NCBI GenBank assembly: GCA_028673005.1
Contig: CM054114.1
Span: 21,608,880-21,672,879, forward strand
From: Tanypteryx hageni
Taxonomy: Eukaryota; Arthropoda; Insecta; Odonata; Petaluridae
Direction: 5' to 3'
Length of the DNA: 64,000 nucleotides
The stretch's first letter is position 1. Each line of letters opens with the position of its first letter. Below the pieces are notes generated by a model that worked only from the letters and a program-made list of their open reading frames with translations, searched no databases and had not been told where the DNA came from. Both the position numbers and the translations under genes were made by a program. This document shows, piece after piece, positions 34,467-46,163 of this stretch.

Positions 34467-35154
34467 AAAGAATCGATACTCACCCTTTAGAAGACGCAGA
34501 GGCGTTGCCCATGGCTGCGTCAGTGGACAAGGCCGTTGGAGTTGTGGGTCATCTGAAACAGTTGTGTTTTACAATTAAATCTGTACGTTTCTTTAATTAT
34601 ACGCACGCCTGTAAATACGTTCGGTTAATGGAAAGTATTCTATGGACATTTGGGTTGAAACCGCGAGTTTTTCCAAATAGAGTTAGGGAAATCAGACAAC
34701 TAATTAGACGAAAAACATATTTATTGAATTATTTAGTGAGCTTTGAGAATTCGAGACACTGCGAGTTACCAACTACGAGGAATCCCCTCAGAGAATTCGT
34801 CGTGTCTGTTTATCAAGAGCGAATGGAAGTTTCCAGATAAAAGGTTGGGAAGAGTGGTGTTGGTGGGAGAAATGTAGATAGGAAATTCGGGAGGGAAAGA
34901 AAAACATGGAGAGATTACAGATATCATTCACAGATACAGCGAAGGAAATAAATATAAGATATCCCTTTTTAAAAATATCGATGCGATATATATTGCAAAA
35001 ATTTTCTCATACAGATTCCTGAACTCAAACACTATTTCTATTCTTGCCTATCGACTACTTATTGAGCCTAGAAGAGGCAGTTGCTACAGAAACAACAAAG
35101 CCGCAAATACATTTTTCGGACGAAAATTGAACATGCTGATTGTAATGTCATCTC
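34467..35154. other. intergenic sequence
   Basis: No supported gene. The ORF running from the MITE to 34840 has no recognisable domain. Confidence 0.3.
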
Positions 35155-35425
35155 TATTAATAAAAGGCAATGTGTGTGTGTGGTCAGCATATATCGAAAA
35201 CCAAGAAACTTAAAGATTTAAAACTTGGTACACTTACTAATGAGACCATGAGGATGTGAATCATGGGGCCAAAATTGTTATTTTTGCCATTTTCCATAAG
35301 ATAACACGTAAAAAATCGAATTTTCAACTTACAGGCTTTTACTCTTTTGCAAATTTAAATTAGAAATAATTAACCTACGATCTTCGGACCTATACCGTTT
35401 AAAATAAAAACTTTAAGAGGACAAG
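35155..35425 (+). repeat. dispersed repeat E, uninterrupted copy
   Basis: Starts ATTAATAAAAGGCAATGTGT and ends near CCTACGATCTTCGGACC. The same sequence is at 53286-53412 plus 56906-57080, where it is split by a 3.5-kb hAT-like element. This copy shows the undisturbed junction (GAGGATGTGAATCATGGGGC). Confidence 0.8.
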
Positions 35426-35663
35426 CATTAAGTCGTCCGTCCAGTATCGCTGTCGTGGCATACCGGAGGGGAGAATATGAATCCCTTCTTCCTGTAGATA
35501 ACCCAACCCATCCCCTGGCATCCACCAAGTATCGTCTGCCATCCTTGGCTTCGTTCCCTTTTCCTGCCGCGAGGGACCCGGTGGAACTTGCAGCTGGTGT
35601 CATAAGTGGGATCCATCTTGCGGAGCGAATACATCGGAGAAGGACGTACACAAGGGGTAAGTC

Positions 35664-36660
35664 AACATGGCTGTTCGAGTGAGGATTGGTGGACGAGAGG
35701 TAGAACTACAGCAGGTAGTTATGAGTTTCATGACAAAATACGGGAGCTTAGTTTAGAGAATGAGCTGTTGAGAGGCGGGGTCAGAGGGATGGAGATAGCT
35801 GGGGCGCTTGTCGAGCGACGTAGTTTTATCCTACTGAGCGTGATTAAAGAGTTCACCGGAGCGCCGGGAGAGAGTGTGAGTGCGTTTTGTGAGAGTAGAA
35901 AAGGTGGCGGAGTTGAGTGGGTGGACGGACGAAGAAACTCTAAAGGTGGCCACGTTGCGGTTAGGTGGTGATGCCGCGGACTTTGTGCAAGTGAAGGATG
36001 GTTGTAGGTCCTGAGCATCATACCACCGGAATCGGAATACCTCCGGAATCAAAACAACATCGAACATGCACTGAAAGCCTCACGGCAAAGCAGTGCTAAG
36101 TCCCAACCAAGGGCATATACCAACAGCAGCAGAAGGTTGTAGGTACGCTAGTACCTACAAAGTATTTAAAGAACTTTTCCTAGAGAGATTCGGTGGGAAA
36201 GATAACGCCCGGTTCTATCGTGAGCTATTGGAAACGCTGAGGTGGAGGACGGACGAGCATCTCGAACAGTTCGCGGACCGGATTAGAAAGACGAACGCAC
36301 ACACGTATGAGGCAAATGGCAGCGCGGATTACGTGGCGGCTGTCAAGTACGAGGCCGACCAGCGAGCGCTGGAAGCATTCCTCAATGGACTCACGGGAGA
36401 GCTGGGGAGTCAATGCCGCTTGGCGATGCACAAGACATTCGATGCGGTGGTGAAGGCCGCTATTAGGATAAGGGGGACGGAAAGAAGACCGAGGGCGCGA
36501 ACGCCGGAACGCAGGGTTTTGCGCCACTAGGGAAGTGCCACTCGAGTGGGCGTCCAGGTCATTTTTGGCGGGAGTGCACGAAGAGGGGTGGTTTGAAATG
36601 TTATTTGTGCGGTGAGAGAGGGCATTTGGCGAGAGAACTTACGTGCTTTGAATGCATCAA
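35664..36660 (+). pseudogene. LTR-retrotransposon Gag remnant, frameshifted
   Basis: Capsid-like sequence in several frames: a start-like MAVRVRIGGREVELQQVV (35664 on), then SVIKEFTGAPGESVSAFCES, EKVAELSGWTDEETLKVATL with LRLGGDAADF, and in the next frame YKVFKELFLERFGGKDNARF, TDEHLEQFADRIRK and LEAFLNGLTGEL (36093-36530). Past a stop come two degenerate CCHC zinc knuckles, CHSSGRPGHFWREC (second Cys replaced by Ser) and CYLCGERGHLARE. No protease, RT or integrase follows and no LTRs were found. A dead fragment, probably of Ty3/gypsy-like or related type. Confidence 0.7.
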
Positions 36661-36669
36661 TACGAGAGA

Positions 36670-36950
36670 TTTGTTTGTTTGTTTGTATGGAATTTCAGAC
36701 TAATCAACCTCTTAGATTATTATAGCCTTTTATCCTTCCACACCGAACACATAGACAAGGGAGGGAAACCCTGTGCCGGCATTAGCCTACTCTTTACGAA
36801 GAGCACCAAGGGGGACAACTGCTTAACGTAACTTCCGAAGGACGGAGCGCTGACTTGCAAGGTCTCCTCAAATCACACAAATAGGGAACGGGACGATCCC
36901 AGGTTGAAAAACAGGACCTCGGCAGGACTCGAACCTGGGACCGTTTAATG
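36670..36950 (-). mobile_element. tRNA-derived SINE, copy 3, with (CAAA)n tail
   Basis: Minus strand: near-consensus B box (GGTTCGAGTCC) at the 5'-truncated head, the conserved body, and a (CAAA)n 3' tail (plus strand TTTGTTTGTTTGTTTG at about 36670-36686). It sits inside a repeat also present, uninterrupted, at 57265-57420. Flanking TACGAGAGA and ATGCGAGAGA resemble a target duplication. Confidence 0.75.
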
Positions 36951-37060
36951 CGAGAGAGAGAGATAGGAAGAAAGAAGGGAGAAAGGGAGAGAGAAAATTA
37001 AATGTTCAATAAATTAAAAATAAGTTTTTTCATATAAGAATTGTATAGTGTAATGTATTT
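36951..37060. repeat. GA-rich repeat H, second half after the SINE
   Basis: Matches 57285-57420 (GAAGAAAGAAGG, TTAAATGTTC, ATAAATTA, ATAAG). The first half of the same repeat is at about 36645-36672. Confidence 0.6.
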
Positions 37061-37907
37061 CTTTGTCATACAATTTCCATTCGCCAAAAACTATTTTTAC
37101 TCCCTGTAACACTCAGTTATGTGATTTTTGTATTTATTGTTTACTTTTTATGTGTCCTTTGCACGAAGTGAAGTTTCCGCCCGTATGTCTTTCCGCGTGT
37201 TAAAACTCGGAAACCGCTTGACGTATTTTGATGAAATTTGGTATTGGGGAGTTTTGCTGAAATTGGTCGATCGATTCCAATTTTAGTTCAAATCGGACAA
37301 AAATCACGACCACTTTACATGAAGACCTACGTGAAGTTTACTATGTTCCTGTTTCAACTCAAGAACAGCTGGACGTACTTTGATGAAATTTGGTATTAAG
37401 AACTTTTACTAAAATTTGTTTACCGATTACACTTTTGGTTAAAATAGGGCAATAATTACGACAACTATACATAACGGCAATTGTATTTTACAACGCTTCT
37501 CCTTAAATACTCATCGGAGCGAAAAATATTGAGAACATTGTGAAATTCCAAAGAACGCGTTTGGAAATTCTGTGTACTCCGACATGGAGTATATCTTGTT
37601 AGTGCCTATAAAGTTGGTTTTCTTAATTTTTATTTCAATTTGAACTATACTTAATTCACGAATACCCGACATATTTGACGGGAAATTGCGCTAGTTTTGA
37701 ATAAATAAAAAAATTGTAAAAATCAACAAGAACAAACTGCCCTTTATTATATAATTAATATATTTAGAGGGTTTATCCTGATAATAATATTCCTAAATAC
37801 TGAAAATTATTCGAATTCGTTAAGCAGTTTAGGCTCTAGAGCGGCGAACAGCCAGCCAGGCACCATGGTGAAAAGCGCTCAAGTCCCTAAAACGTGTATT
37901 TTCATTC
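37061..37907. other. intergenic; loose tandem and dispersed repeats
   Basis: GACGTA(T/C)TTTGATGAAAT occurs at about 37220 and 37371, a loose tandem repeat of about 150 bases. Repeat F, copy 2, lies at about 37600-37710. No gene. Confidence 0.45.
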
Positions 37908-38055
37908 CAATCTCCCTCCCTCTCCCTCTCTCCCTCCCTCCCACTCTTCGTCCCTCCCTCCCTCTCACTCCCCCCCTCTGCCTCTCCCCCTCCCTCTCTC
38001 CCTACCCCCTCCCTACCTCCTCCATCGCCCTCCCTCCTTCCCTTTCCCTCCCTTT
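37908..38055. repeat. polypyrimidine tract 1
   Basis: CCCTC/CTCCC-rich simple sequence that ends abruptly where LINE coding sequence begins. Confidence 0.85.
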
Positions 38056-39292
38056 CTGTAAAAAATCTCGGTATCCTAATAAATGAAAAACTCTCCTGGA
38101 ATAATCATGTTATAAAAGTGTGCAAGACGGTAAACTCTTCCCTTCACTCACTTAGGCGTCTAAATAAAATTCTCCCCTCTTCTCTAAAAATAAAGCTGAT
38201 TACTTCTTTAATCGTTCCACACCTCGACTACTGTGACGTTGTATATCAAGACCTATCCAACGAGCTTACCCTAAAGCTGCAGCGAGCCCACAATTCCTGC
38301 CTACGATTCATATTTGATCTTAAGAAGTCAGACCATATATCGGAATATTTTCTCAAACTTTCGTGGCTAAATCACGAATCACGTAGAAAATTGCATCTCC
38401 TCTCTTTATTATATCAAATCCTTAAAACAAACACCCCACAATATCTATCAACAGAGTTCATCGCCATTAGCACAATTCATAATTGTAACACTAGAGGATG
38501 CCATAAACTTCTGACTCCCCACCACAGAACAGACATCTTCAACAGATCCTTCACTGTCACAGCATGTAGATTATGGAATAGTCTTCCAGCAGAAATAAAG
38601 CACTCTCCATCCCTATGTACCTTCAAACATTTGTACCACAAACATCTCCTATCCCATTCTCTTTCATTAACTTAAAATGACAATCAATTTTATTTTTATA
38701 CAGGTCGTCCAAAAAAGGTATAATTTTTTCGATATATTTACATGTATCGATATTGTATTATGTATGTATATTATATTGTGTATTTATATTATTTGTATGT
38801 AAGTTTTAATGAGTATTCATATGATTTACCTTATTTTATTATTTTATATATATTTTTATGCTTTAGGTATAACTGTTTATGTGTACTTCACTTTTAAGTA
38901 TTTAACTATATGTATTATATATGTATTTAACTATATGTATTTCAAGACCCTCTAAATCTTTAGATATTGCTATAAGTAGGTTTCGCAGGTTTTCACACTC
39001 CCCTTCTTGTGTGGGTGTTTTCCTGCTGTGGGGTTTCTCCTAGGGAATAGTACACTATCTTCCCTAGTTTTTCCCCGCAACAACAACAATTACCCATTTT
39101 TTTTAAATCCTATACTTTCCTATACATTTCATTGTATTTTATGTTGCTCTTCCTTTTATGTAACCTTTTAGTTTAATTTTATTACTTGTTACTATCTAAT
39201 TGTATGGAACTGGCAATGGGTTAGATGGAAGAGGAGACTGTAGTCTCAATCTCGCCCTAATAAAGACGTATATCTATCTATCTATCTATCTA
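38056..39292 (+). pseudogene. 5'-truncated LINE fragment (family L), 3' half
   Basis: Coding sequence starts inside the thumb region (KNLGILINEKLSWNNHVIK) and runs to LPSSLKIKLITSLIVPHLDY, CDVVYQDLSNELTLKLQRAH and a TACRLWNSLPAEIKHSPS tail, stopping at about 38675. RT catalytic motifs are absent because of truncation. The long 3' UTR ends TCTCGCCCTAATAAAGACGT followed by (TATC)n. It is closely related to 39663-41145. The boundary with the upstream CT tract is sharp. Confidence 0.85.
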
Positions 39293-39660
39293 TCCCCCTC
39301 TCTCTCCCTCCCTCCCTCCTTCACCCTCCCTTTCCCTCACTCTCCCTCACTCTCCCTCCCTCTATCTCCCTACCTCTCACTCTCCCCCTCCCCCTCTCGC
39401 CCTCCCTCTCTCCCTCCCTCACTCCCTCTCCTCCTCCCTCTCTTCCTCTCTCCCTCCCTCTCTTCCTCTCTCCCTCCCTTCCTTCCTCCCTCTCTCCCTC
39501 CTTCTCTCCCTCACTCCCTCCCCCCTCCCTCCCTCCCTCTCTCCCTCCTTCTCTCCCTCACTCCCTCCCCCCTCCCTCCCTCCCTCTCTCCCTATCCCCT
39601 TCCTCCCTCTCTCCCTATCCCCTTCCTCCCTCTCTCCCTCCCTCTCATCTCCTCTCTCTC
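39293..39660. repeat. polypyrimidine tract 2
   Basis: About 370 bases of CCCTC/CTCTC-rich sequence joining the (TATC)n tail of one LINE fragment to the truncated 5' end of the next. Confidence 0.9.
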
Positions 39661-39662
39661 AT

Positions 39663-41145
39663 AGCACCACCACCGCGCTAATTAAAATAACTGATGATAT
39701 ACGCAGACACATGGATGACAGAAAACTCACGGTACTAATATTGCTTGATTTTAGTAAAGCGTTTGACTCAGTAGATAAAGACATACTCCTAGCAAAACTC
39801 CGCTGCATGAGATTCTCTTCACCTTCAATAGAGTGGTTCTCTTCGTACCTTAGCAACCGTTCCCAGCAAGTCATCTACAACGATTCCTCGTCCTCTCGGC
39901 TTAATGTTAACCAAGGCGTGCAGGGCTCAATTTTAGGTCCTCTATTGTTCTCTTTATTCATAAGTGATTGTTCTCAATACTTAACTTACTCCAAGCATCA
40001 TTTGTACGCCGATGATCTCCAAATCTACTTAGACACAAAACCCAATAACTTATCTCTTTCCATAGCTAACATAAATCATGACTTGGCCCAACTTCAAGAA
40101 TGGAGCTACGATAATTTTCTCACCATAAACCCCTTGAAATCTCAAGCCATTTTAATCGGTTATCCGAAACTACTGGCATCTATAAACCTTGCAGAATCAG
40201 TTCCTCTGTCTTTGAACGGCTCAGTTATACCCTATTGCAAAATCGTAAAAAATCTCGGGATTCTAATTAATGAAACGCTCACCTGGAATAATCATATAAT
40301 AAAAATCTGCAAGACGGTAAACTCCTCCTTACACACTCTAAGGCCTCTCGTTAACATTCTTCCCTCGTCACTAAAAATACAGCTAGTGACCTCCCTAATT
40401 TTTCCTCACTTCGATTATTGTGATGTTGTATACCAGGACTTATCAAAGGAACTCGCCATTAAGCTACAACGTTCTCATAACGCCTGCATCAGATTCATAT
40501 TTAATCTTAAAAAATCTGACCATGTCTCAGAATACTTCCGTCGACTCTCCTGGCTAAAACTTCATTCCCGAAGAAACCTTCACCTTCTCTCTCTATTGTA
40601 TCAAATTCTAAATAACAACATCCCTTGTTATCTTTCATCTAATTTTGTCACCATTAATACAGTTCACCATTGCAATACCAGAGGCATATCTTACCCTACA
40701 ATCCCTGTTCCCCTCTCACCCCCCTCCCTCATATGGATATAAATGTATGTACATATGTTTGTATTTATGAATGTTTTTTTCTCTCTGTTTCTCATATAAT
40801 TGATTTTCTCTCTTTTCCTTCCCCTGAACTATTTAGGAATTTTCGCGGTTTTTACACCTCTCTTCTCTTCGTAGGTGTTTTCCGCAGTGGGAATTTTTCT
40901 GTGTTAAAACATAACCGATACACAGTTTTTTATGACCCACAAAACTAACATTCTTTGGTAATGCTCTGTTATCTACTAACAAATATATTAACTTGTAATT
41001 AATTTGTATTTTGTTAAAATCTGTATGTAATTAATTCCTCTTATTTTGTAAATATTGTAATTACTTATATGACGAAAGGGTTAAATGTAAGAAGGGACTA
41101 CATAGTCTCAATTTCGCCCTAATAAAGTCGTTTGTCTGTCTGTCT
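39663..41145 (+). pseudogene. 5'-truncated LINE fragment (family L) with RT catalytic region
   Basis: Begins STTTALIKITDDIRRHMDDR, then the RT palm: LLDFSKAFDSVDKDILLAKL, GVQGSILGPLLFSLF (the usual P before QG is missing) and HLYADDLQIYLD (YADD intact). It continues to CDVVYQDLSKELAIKLQRSH and is disrupted after about 40700. The 3' UTR ends TTTCGCCCTAATAAAGTCGT followed by (TGTC)n. It shares its C-terminal and 3' UTR sequence with 38056-39292. No endonuclease. Confidence 0.87.
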
Positions 41146-41660
41146 GTCCCTCCCTTTCTCCCCGTCCCTCCCCCTCACCCACCCTTCCTCCCTCTCACTC
41201 TCCCATCCCTCCCTCTCTCCCTTCCCCTCTCTCTCCCTCCCTCTCACTCCTCTCCTCTCTCTCCCTCCCTTTCTTCCCCTCCCTCCCCCTCTCCCACCCT
41301 TCCTCCCTCTCACCCTCCCACCTTTTCTCCCCCTCTCCTTCTCCCCTTCTCCCTCCCTCACTCTCACTCTTCCTCTCTCCCTCCCTCTCTCTCCCTTCCT
41401 CTCTCCCTTCCTCCCTCCCTCCCTCTCCCTCCTTCTCCCTCCCTCTCCTTGTCTCTCCCTCCCTCTCCTTCCCTCTCCCTCCCTCCTACCTCTCTCTCTC
41501 TCCCTCCCACTCCACCCTCCCCCTCTTTCCCCCCTCTCCTCACCCTCTCTTCTCCTCTCCCCCTCTCTTTCTCCCCTCCCCCTCTCGCTCTTCATCTCGC
41601 TCTCCTCCTCTCTCTCACTCTCCTCCCCTCCCCCTCTGCCTCTCCGTTCCTCTCCCTGTC
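41146..41660. repeat. polypyrimidine tract 3
   Basis: About 515 bases of CCCTC/CTCTC-rich sequence after the (TGTC)n LINE tail. Long Ser/Leu/Pro or Arg/Glu/Gly ORFs on the two strands are compositional artefacts. Confidence 0.9.
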
Positions 41661-41954
41661 AGAAATACGCATTTCTTTTCCAAATTTTACCGCTTTTTCG
41701 TACACTTTCCGGGTGTTCTCTGACTCATATAGAGAAGATTTAAAGTAGGTATCTAAGGTGAATCAATTAGTTTCCTTATTTCACTTGCTCGTGCATTCAT
41801 GTAACGTGCGAAGGAACCAAAAGCACTTCAACTAACTTACCCAACCCGGTGGGGCCGAGCACAATGTTCCTTCACTTTCAAATTTCCCAAAAAATGATTA
41901 ACAAACAATTGGAAGTATGCGCGCGCACTGTCGTGGCGGGCGTATTATTAACAA

Positions 41955-42142
41955 GTACCAATTATTTTTTAATACTTATATTAGCTTTAATAGCTTTAAA
42001 CTTACCGCGGATGAGTTGCTCCTTGTGTTCCCAAATTTCATAATTTGGCGTTATAAAATATTACAAATATATTCGAACGAAAAAATAAATTGATCGCGCG
42101 TATCTGTGCGGCAAAAATATCGCGTGCATGTATGTAGTAGGC
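41955..42142 (+). repeat. dispersed repeat D, segment 1 (interrupted copy)
   Basis: Matches the reverse complement of about 61620-61800 (CTTTAATAGCTTTAAA, TTGTGTTCCCAAATTTCATA, TATTCGAAC, AATTGATC). Interrupted at 42142 by a hAT element. Confidence 0.8.
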
Positions 42143-44011
42143 CGGGGGTCGGCAACGTTTTTACGTCGCGTGCCACTTTTACAAATACTTCTATTTAAGC
42201 CCTTATACGCGTGCCACTTAAAAAATTTGGGTTGCAGCATTTTTTGTTTAACATTATTTATTTATAATAAATCTACAATAACAATTGTTAAATTGCTTTA
42301 AAAACTTTAAATTTAACAAATCTTGAAAATCTTCATCAATATTAACCGCAGCATCCATGATTACATTTAATAATCCATTTCAACATATATTACGAAAATA
42401 ATTATAAAATATCATTAATTTTGGTTTTTTAGATAAAGATACTAAATAATATAGACCGATTTAATGGCTTCCCTGTCCTTCCATTTGTAATGCCATTTTG
42501 GTCAGATCTGGTTGATAGCTGGTAGTCTAAAGACGAAGACAAGCATCAGAATTTTCTTTTGTCAGCCGATTGCGAACAGAATTAAAAGTATTCTTCATTA
42601 AGGAAAACACTTGCTCACAATAGTAACTAGTACCGAATGTCGGCAGAAGAGAGAATGCAACTTGCTTCATTGCCGAGAATTTTGAAGGTAGTTGAGACCA
42701 AGTACGTGAGCAAATATCTAAGTACAAGTTTTCCTTTTTTGGAAATCTCGTCCCCCATGGCAGAAATCTTATCGACCCACAAGTCGGAACTTTGAAAATC
42801 GATCAATTCTATCTCCAAAGATTCAATTCCAAGAAACCGGAAAAACATCAACTCGAGATCAATTTCGGTTGCTTTCTCAGGGTACAAAATATATTTGAAC
42901 ATAGGACCATGAATTTGCAATGGAATCATCGCGCAAACTCTTCCCTCAAAACTATGATATACTTATGCAAATTTGTTCCTAACCCTCCAGCGGGCGCGCC
43001 CAATTTTCGGACACGAGCGGGCGCGTGATAACAAATTTGCTACCATGCCATTTTCCTCAAATTTTGTCTTATTATGCATGTTTTTAGGGCAGTGAGTTTT
43101 TATTATTAAAAATGATCAAGTTTACGAAATAAAATTTTATATTTGCATTAAAAAAAAATCTTTTAAAACATCTGGCAATGCACATTGCAGCTGTATAACT
43201 TGCTTTGGAGGAATTTTAATGTTTTCAATAATTTCACAAAACCACCATTTTGTTTTTCGAACGACACAACAGTTTTTTATAACTTCAGTTCTATCCGCAA
43301 TGTTCATGTGTGATAAAGACAATTCATGTTTTGTTTTATAATGTCTTTGGACACTCGAAGTCCGTGAAACAATATCTTCACCGCATAAGGCACACACAAC
43401 TCGTTCACCGCACTTCTCTCTCCATTCTTCCTGAGAGTCTTGATTTTTTTGGCTTTGACATTGTTAAATTAGGCCAATACTAATTGTTTATAAATAAGTT
43501 ACTTCAGAAAAGCAATTGAATCACTCTAGCGTAGTTTAAACTTCCACGGCGTTAATGCTTCTTTAAGTTAACATGCGCAGTTAGCGAAGTGAAAAGAATA
43601 ACAAAAGCTAGCGATGACTGAGGGATAGAAGGACTGATGACATTCAATACATTCTAACTCAAAAGCGAGTGGATTCTACCGCTCCGTCTAAAAAGATAAT
43701 TTACATTGTATCTGAGTTATGACCTATTGTATTCAACATTCTTGTAATGGTTGCTTACCTTTTATAAGCAAACTCTCTTTCATTTTCGCTAATTTTCTAA
43801 GATACGAGGCTAGACATGTTAGCGATCGGGTATCTTTGAAAAGAAAATACTCGCACGCTTGTGTGATGCATTAACTACGGCCGTTACGACATTGTGTATG
43901 TTAATTTAAAATTGCTAACATATATTATTGTTCTTCATACTACATACATGTTTACAGTTACTTCGCGTGCCACCCGAAATCTCTTCGCGTGCCATAGTTT
44001 GCCGACCCCTG
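42143..44011 (-). pseudogene. hAT transposon with remnant transposase
   Basis: 1869-base element with ends CGGGGGTCGGCAACGT and (complement) CAGGGGTCGGCAAACT. Flanking 8-mers TAGTAGGC (42135-42142) and TACTAGGC (44012-44019) match 7 of 8. The minus strand keeps an N-terminal BED-like zinc finger (CALCGEDIVSRTSSVQRHYK then TKHE; 43137-43397), fragments of the middle (42627-42929) and the C-terminal hAT dimerisation motif (SYYCEQVFSLMKNTFNSVRN, then RLTKENSDACL; 42527-42727). Most of the catalytic core is missing. Several CGCGTGCCAC words lie near the ends. Confidence 0.85.
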
Positions 44012-44170
44012 TACTAGGCTATACCGAATTCGAGTCCAACAATAGTTATTGCTATCGCAACAATCTCGTAATGAGTGATAAAGACTGCAAAAACGCCAGA
44101 ATTTGCGCAAAATTCGAAGAAATACGATCAATAAGCAAAATTCTACAATGAAAATTAAAATTTCCATTCC
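44012..44170 (+). repeat. dispersed repeat D, segment 2
   Basis: Continues repeat D after the hAT element (CTATACCGAATTCGAG, AACAATAGTTATTGCTAT, GAGTGATAAAGACTG), matching the reverse complement of about 61460-61615. Interrupted at about 44170 by a LINE 3' end. Confidence 0.8.
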
Positions 44171-45430
44171 TTCTACATCTACATGATATCCTGCAAGTCA
44201 CCTTTTTGGTGGACGGCAGGGGGTGCAGTGCACCAAGGGTCCATAGTATTCCTACGTTATCTTTTCCTATTACCGTAAATACCCGCGTATAATGCGCACT
44301 TTTTTTTCGAAACATTTTAATTAAAAATTAGGATGCGTGTTATACGAGGATACACAATCTTCCTATTTTCATTTGACCCCAAATTTCCACAATTTCGGCA
44401 CAGTAATTACTGCCCGGGTATCCTCATATTTTTATTGGTGATTTTTACGAAAAGTAAGATAGATAATAGTAAAAATTTATTAACTAATTCTATAAACATA
44501 CATTAATTAGATATGAAAAGAATGAATTCAGTATTTATTCATTTTAAAAGCCAAGAAATTCTTCGTCACTGGACCATTCTTCTTCGATGTTGTTATCGGA
44601 ATCGTCATCTTACGCATGACGTCACCCTACACCGGTGCCCGGCCTGGTGGTGAGGTACTGGTACTATTTACAATTAGAAACAATGGCAGCTGATGCCTTG
44701 TACGCTGGGAGTTGATGCTTCTTGTAGAACTATTTAAAGTTATCGTTCCCTACCTTTCTCTCAGCATTCAAACGTGATTTATTCTTGATTCTTCGAATCT
44801 GTAGTTAATTACGGTTATTTTCTATCGTGTTTACGTGCTCCAGAGTGTTCTAATAAGGGTAAAACTGAAGTTTGGGCGAACCCGTCCACCTCAGGCGTGA
44901 CAAAAACGTACGTAAAAAACATAGGATTATTGTCATTCCTTAATTTTATTAGCTCAGAGAATGTCGTATGCCATACTATGAAACTAATATAATTCGATTT
45001 ATTATCTATATCCTAATATCACCTTGTAAGTAAACCGAGTATGTAATGATTGAGTTAGCTGACGTTCTTTTGGAACGTTATTCGAAAATTTCATTTCGCA
45101 CTTTCATTATGTAACCAATACATGATACCAATAATTCGATCATTGCCTTAGAACACGTTACACCATCTACTTTATTCTGGAACGGTAACGCTAAAAAATC
45201 TGTGCGCACTATACGCGGGTATATATAAAAATCATAGAATACGAGGCTGATAACCCCCCTGCGCGTTATACGAGGGTGCGCATTATACGCGGGTATTTAC
45301 GGTATGTTCTCTTATTGTCCTAGGGAAAAACTATCCTCTATATCGCTCCGTTATACAATCGATCTCGCGAATATTATTCTCGCAATCCTGCCTTCCGAGA
45401 TACGTCGGGCTTCTGATAAGTCCCCAGATT
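44171..45430 (-). pseudogene. CR1-group LINE 3' fragment, itself interrupted
   Basis: Two blocks (44171-44270 and 45305-45430) are the inverse of the 3' end of the LINE at 28200-31335. They include the tail CATGTAGATGTAGAA, the 3' UTR GGTGACTTGCAGG and CCCTTGGTGCACTGCACCCC, and the last codons of the polyprotein. A TIR element separates them. ATTCCT at both edges could be a short target duplication. Confidence 0.85.
44273..45302. mobile_element. non-autonomous TIR DNA transposon (TA target), inserted in the LINE fragment
   Basis: Inverted termini CCGTAAATACCCGCGTATAA...TGCGCAC and the matching GTGCGCATTATACGCGGGTA...TTTACGG, about 27 bases, flanked by TA (44271-44272 and 45303-45304). A degenerate second copy of the right terminus occurs near 45208-45225. 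No transposase. The TA duplication suggests a Tc1/mariner/pogo-type relative. Confidence 0.85.
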
Positions 45431-45755
45431 CCTCAGACAATAGTACAAAACTCGCTCCGATCTTACAATTCTAAGATATTTTAATGTGCAAGAGGAAATT
45501 ACCCTGCACGATGGATTTCAGATTTCCTATATAACTCAAATGGAAAGAATAGTTCCTGGAATCAAACCTTGGATTTCAATCTTCGCAACAAAAACTACCC
45601 TCGGGAGCTCGGCCCCAGTAGCAAGAGATTTTACCATGTGTCATGAAAGTCGACCTATTGGTTCAAAAGTTAATAGGGGGGACGGACAGACACAACGAAG
45701 AAACTATAAGCCTATTTCCATTCTGGAAAGTAGTCTAAAAATTTACGGAAGGTAG
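45431..45755 (+). repeat. dispersed repeat D, segment 3
   Basis: Continues repeat D after the LINE fragment (TTACAATTCTAAGATATTTT, GTTCCTGGAATCAAACC, GACAGACACAACGAAGAAAC), matching the reverse complement of about 61135-61440. The ORF over this stretch is part of the repeat. Confidence 0.8.
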
Positions 45756-46163
45756 CGCTGGAGCTGTTTTTTCGTCCGGAGCCCTAAAATACAAGCACCG
45801 TGATTTTTTGCGCCCAAAGAAATTTGAAATATGCGTTGATGACACTGATTTAAAAAAATATATTTATCAAGATTTTTAAAATCTCTATCGGCGCCTTGAC
45901 AACTTTCTCCCGAAATAGCGGGAGCCCAGGTAAAATTAGCTCGTCCCTCGATTTGGCGCTGTTGTCACTTACTCATCCATCGTTTTAGACGGCCGCGCAA
46001 TTCCTCCAAGAGTTCGGAAAAGGTCATGAGTGACCTTGACCATCCCTTCGCTCACTCCCTTACTTTGTAGGAATATCACGGGTGGCGTGGAGGTGAACCC
46101 GTGCCTTACGCAACTATGCACTTTCGGAAGGTCTTTCCTCTGCGTGACGTGGTCTAGGTCGGA
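45756..46163. other. sequence upstream of the candidate CLIP-protease exon
   Basis: No TATA box seen. It may hold the promoter and 5' UTR of the plus-strand gene whose first coding exon begins at 46164. The opposite-strand ORF 45969-46244 is probably a shadow. Confidence 0.3.

Noticed and set aside
39200..41743. Ser/Leu/Pro-rich ORFs over CT tracts
   Set aside because: Compositional artefacts of simple sequence.
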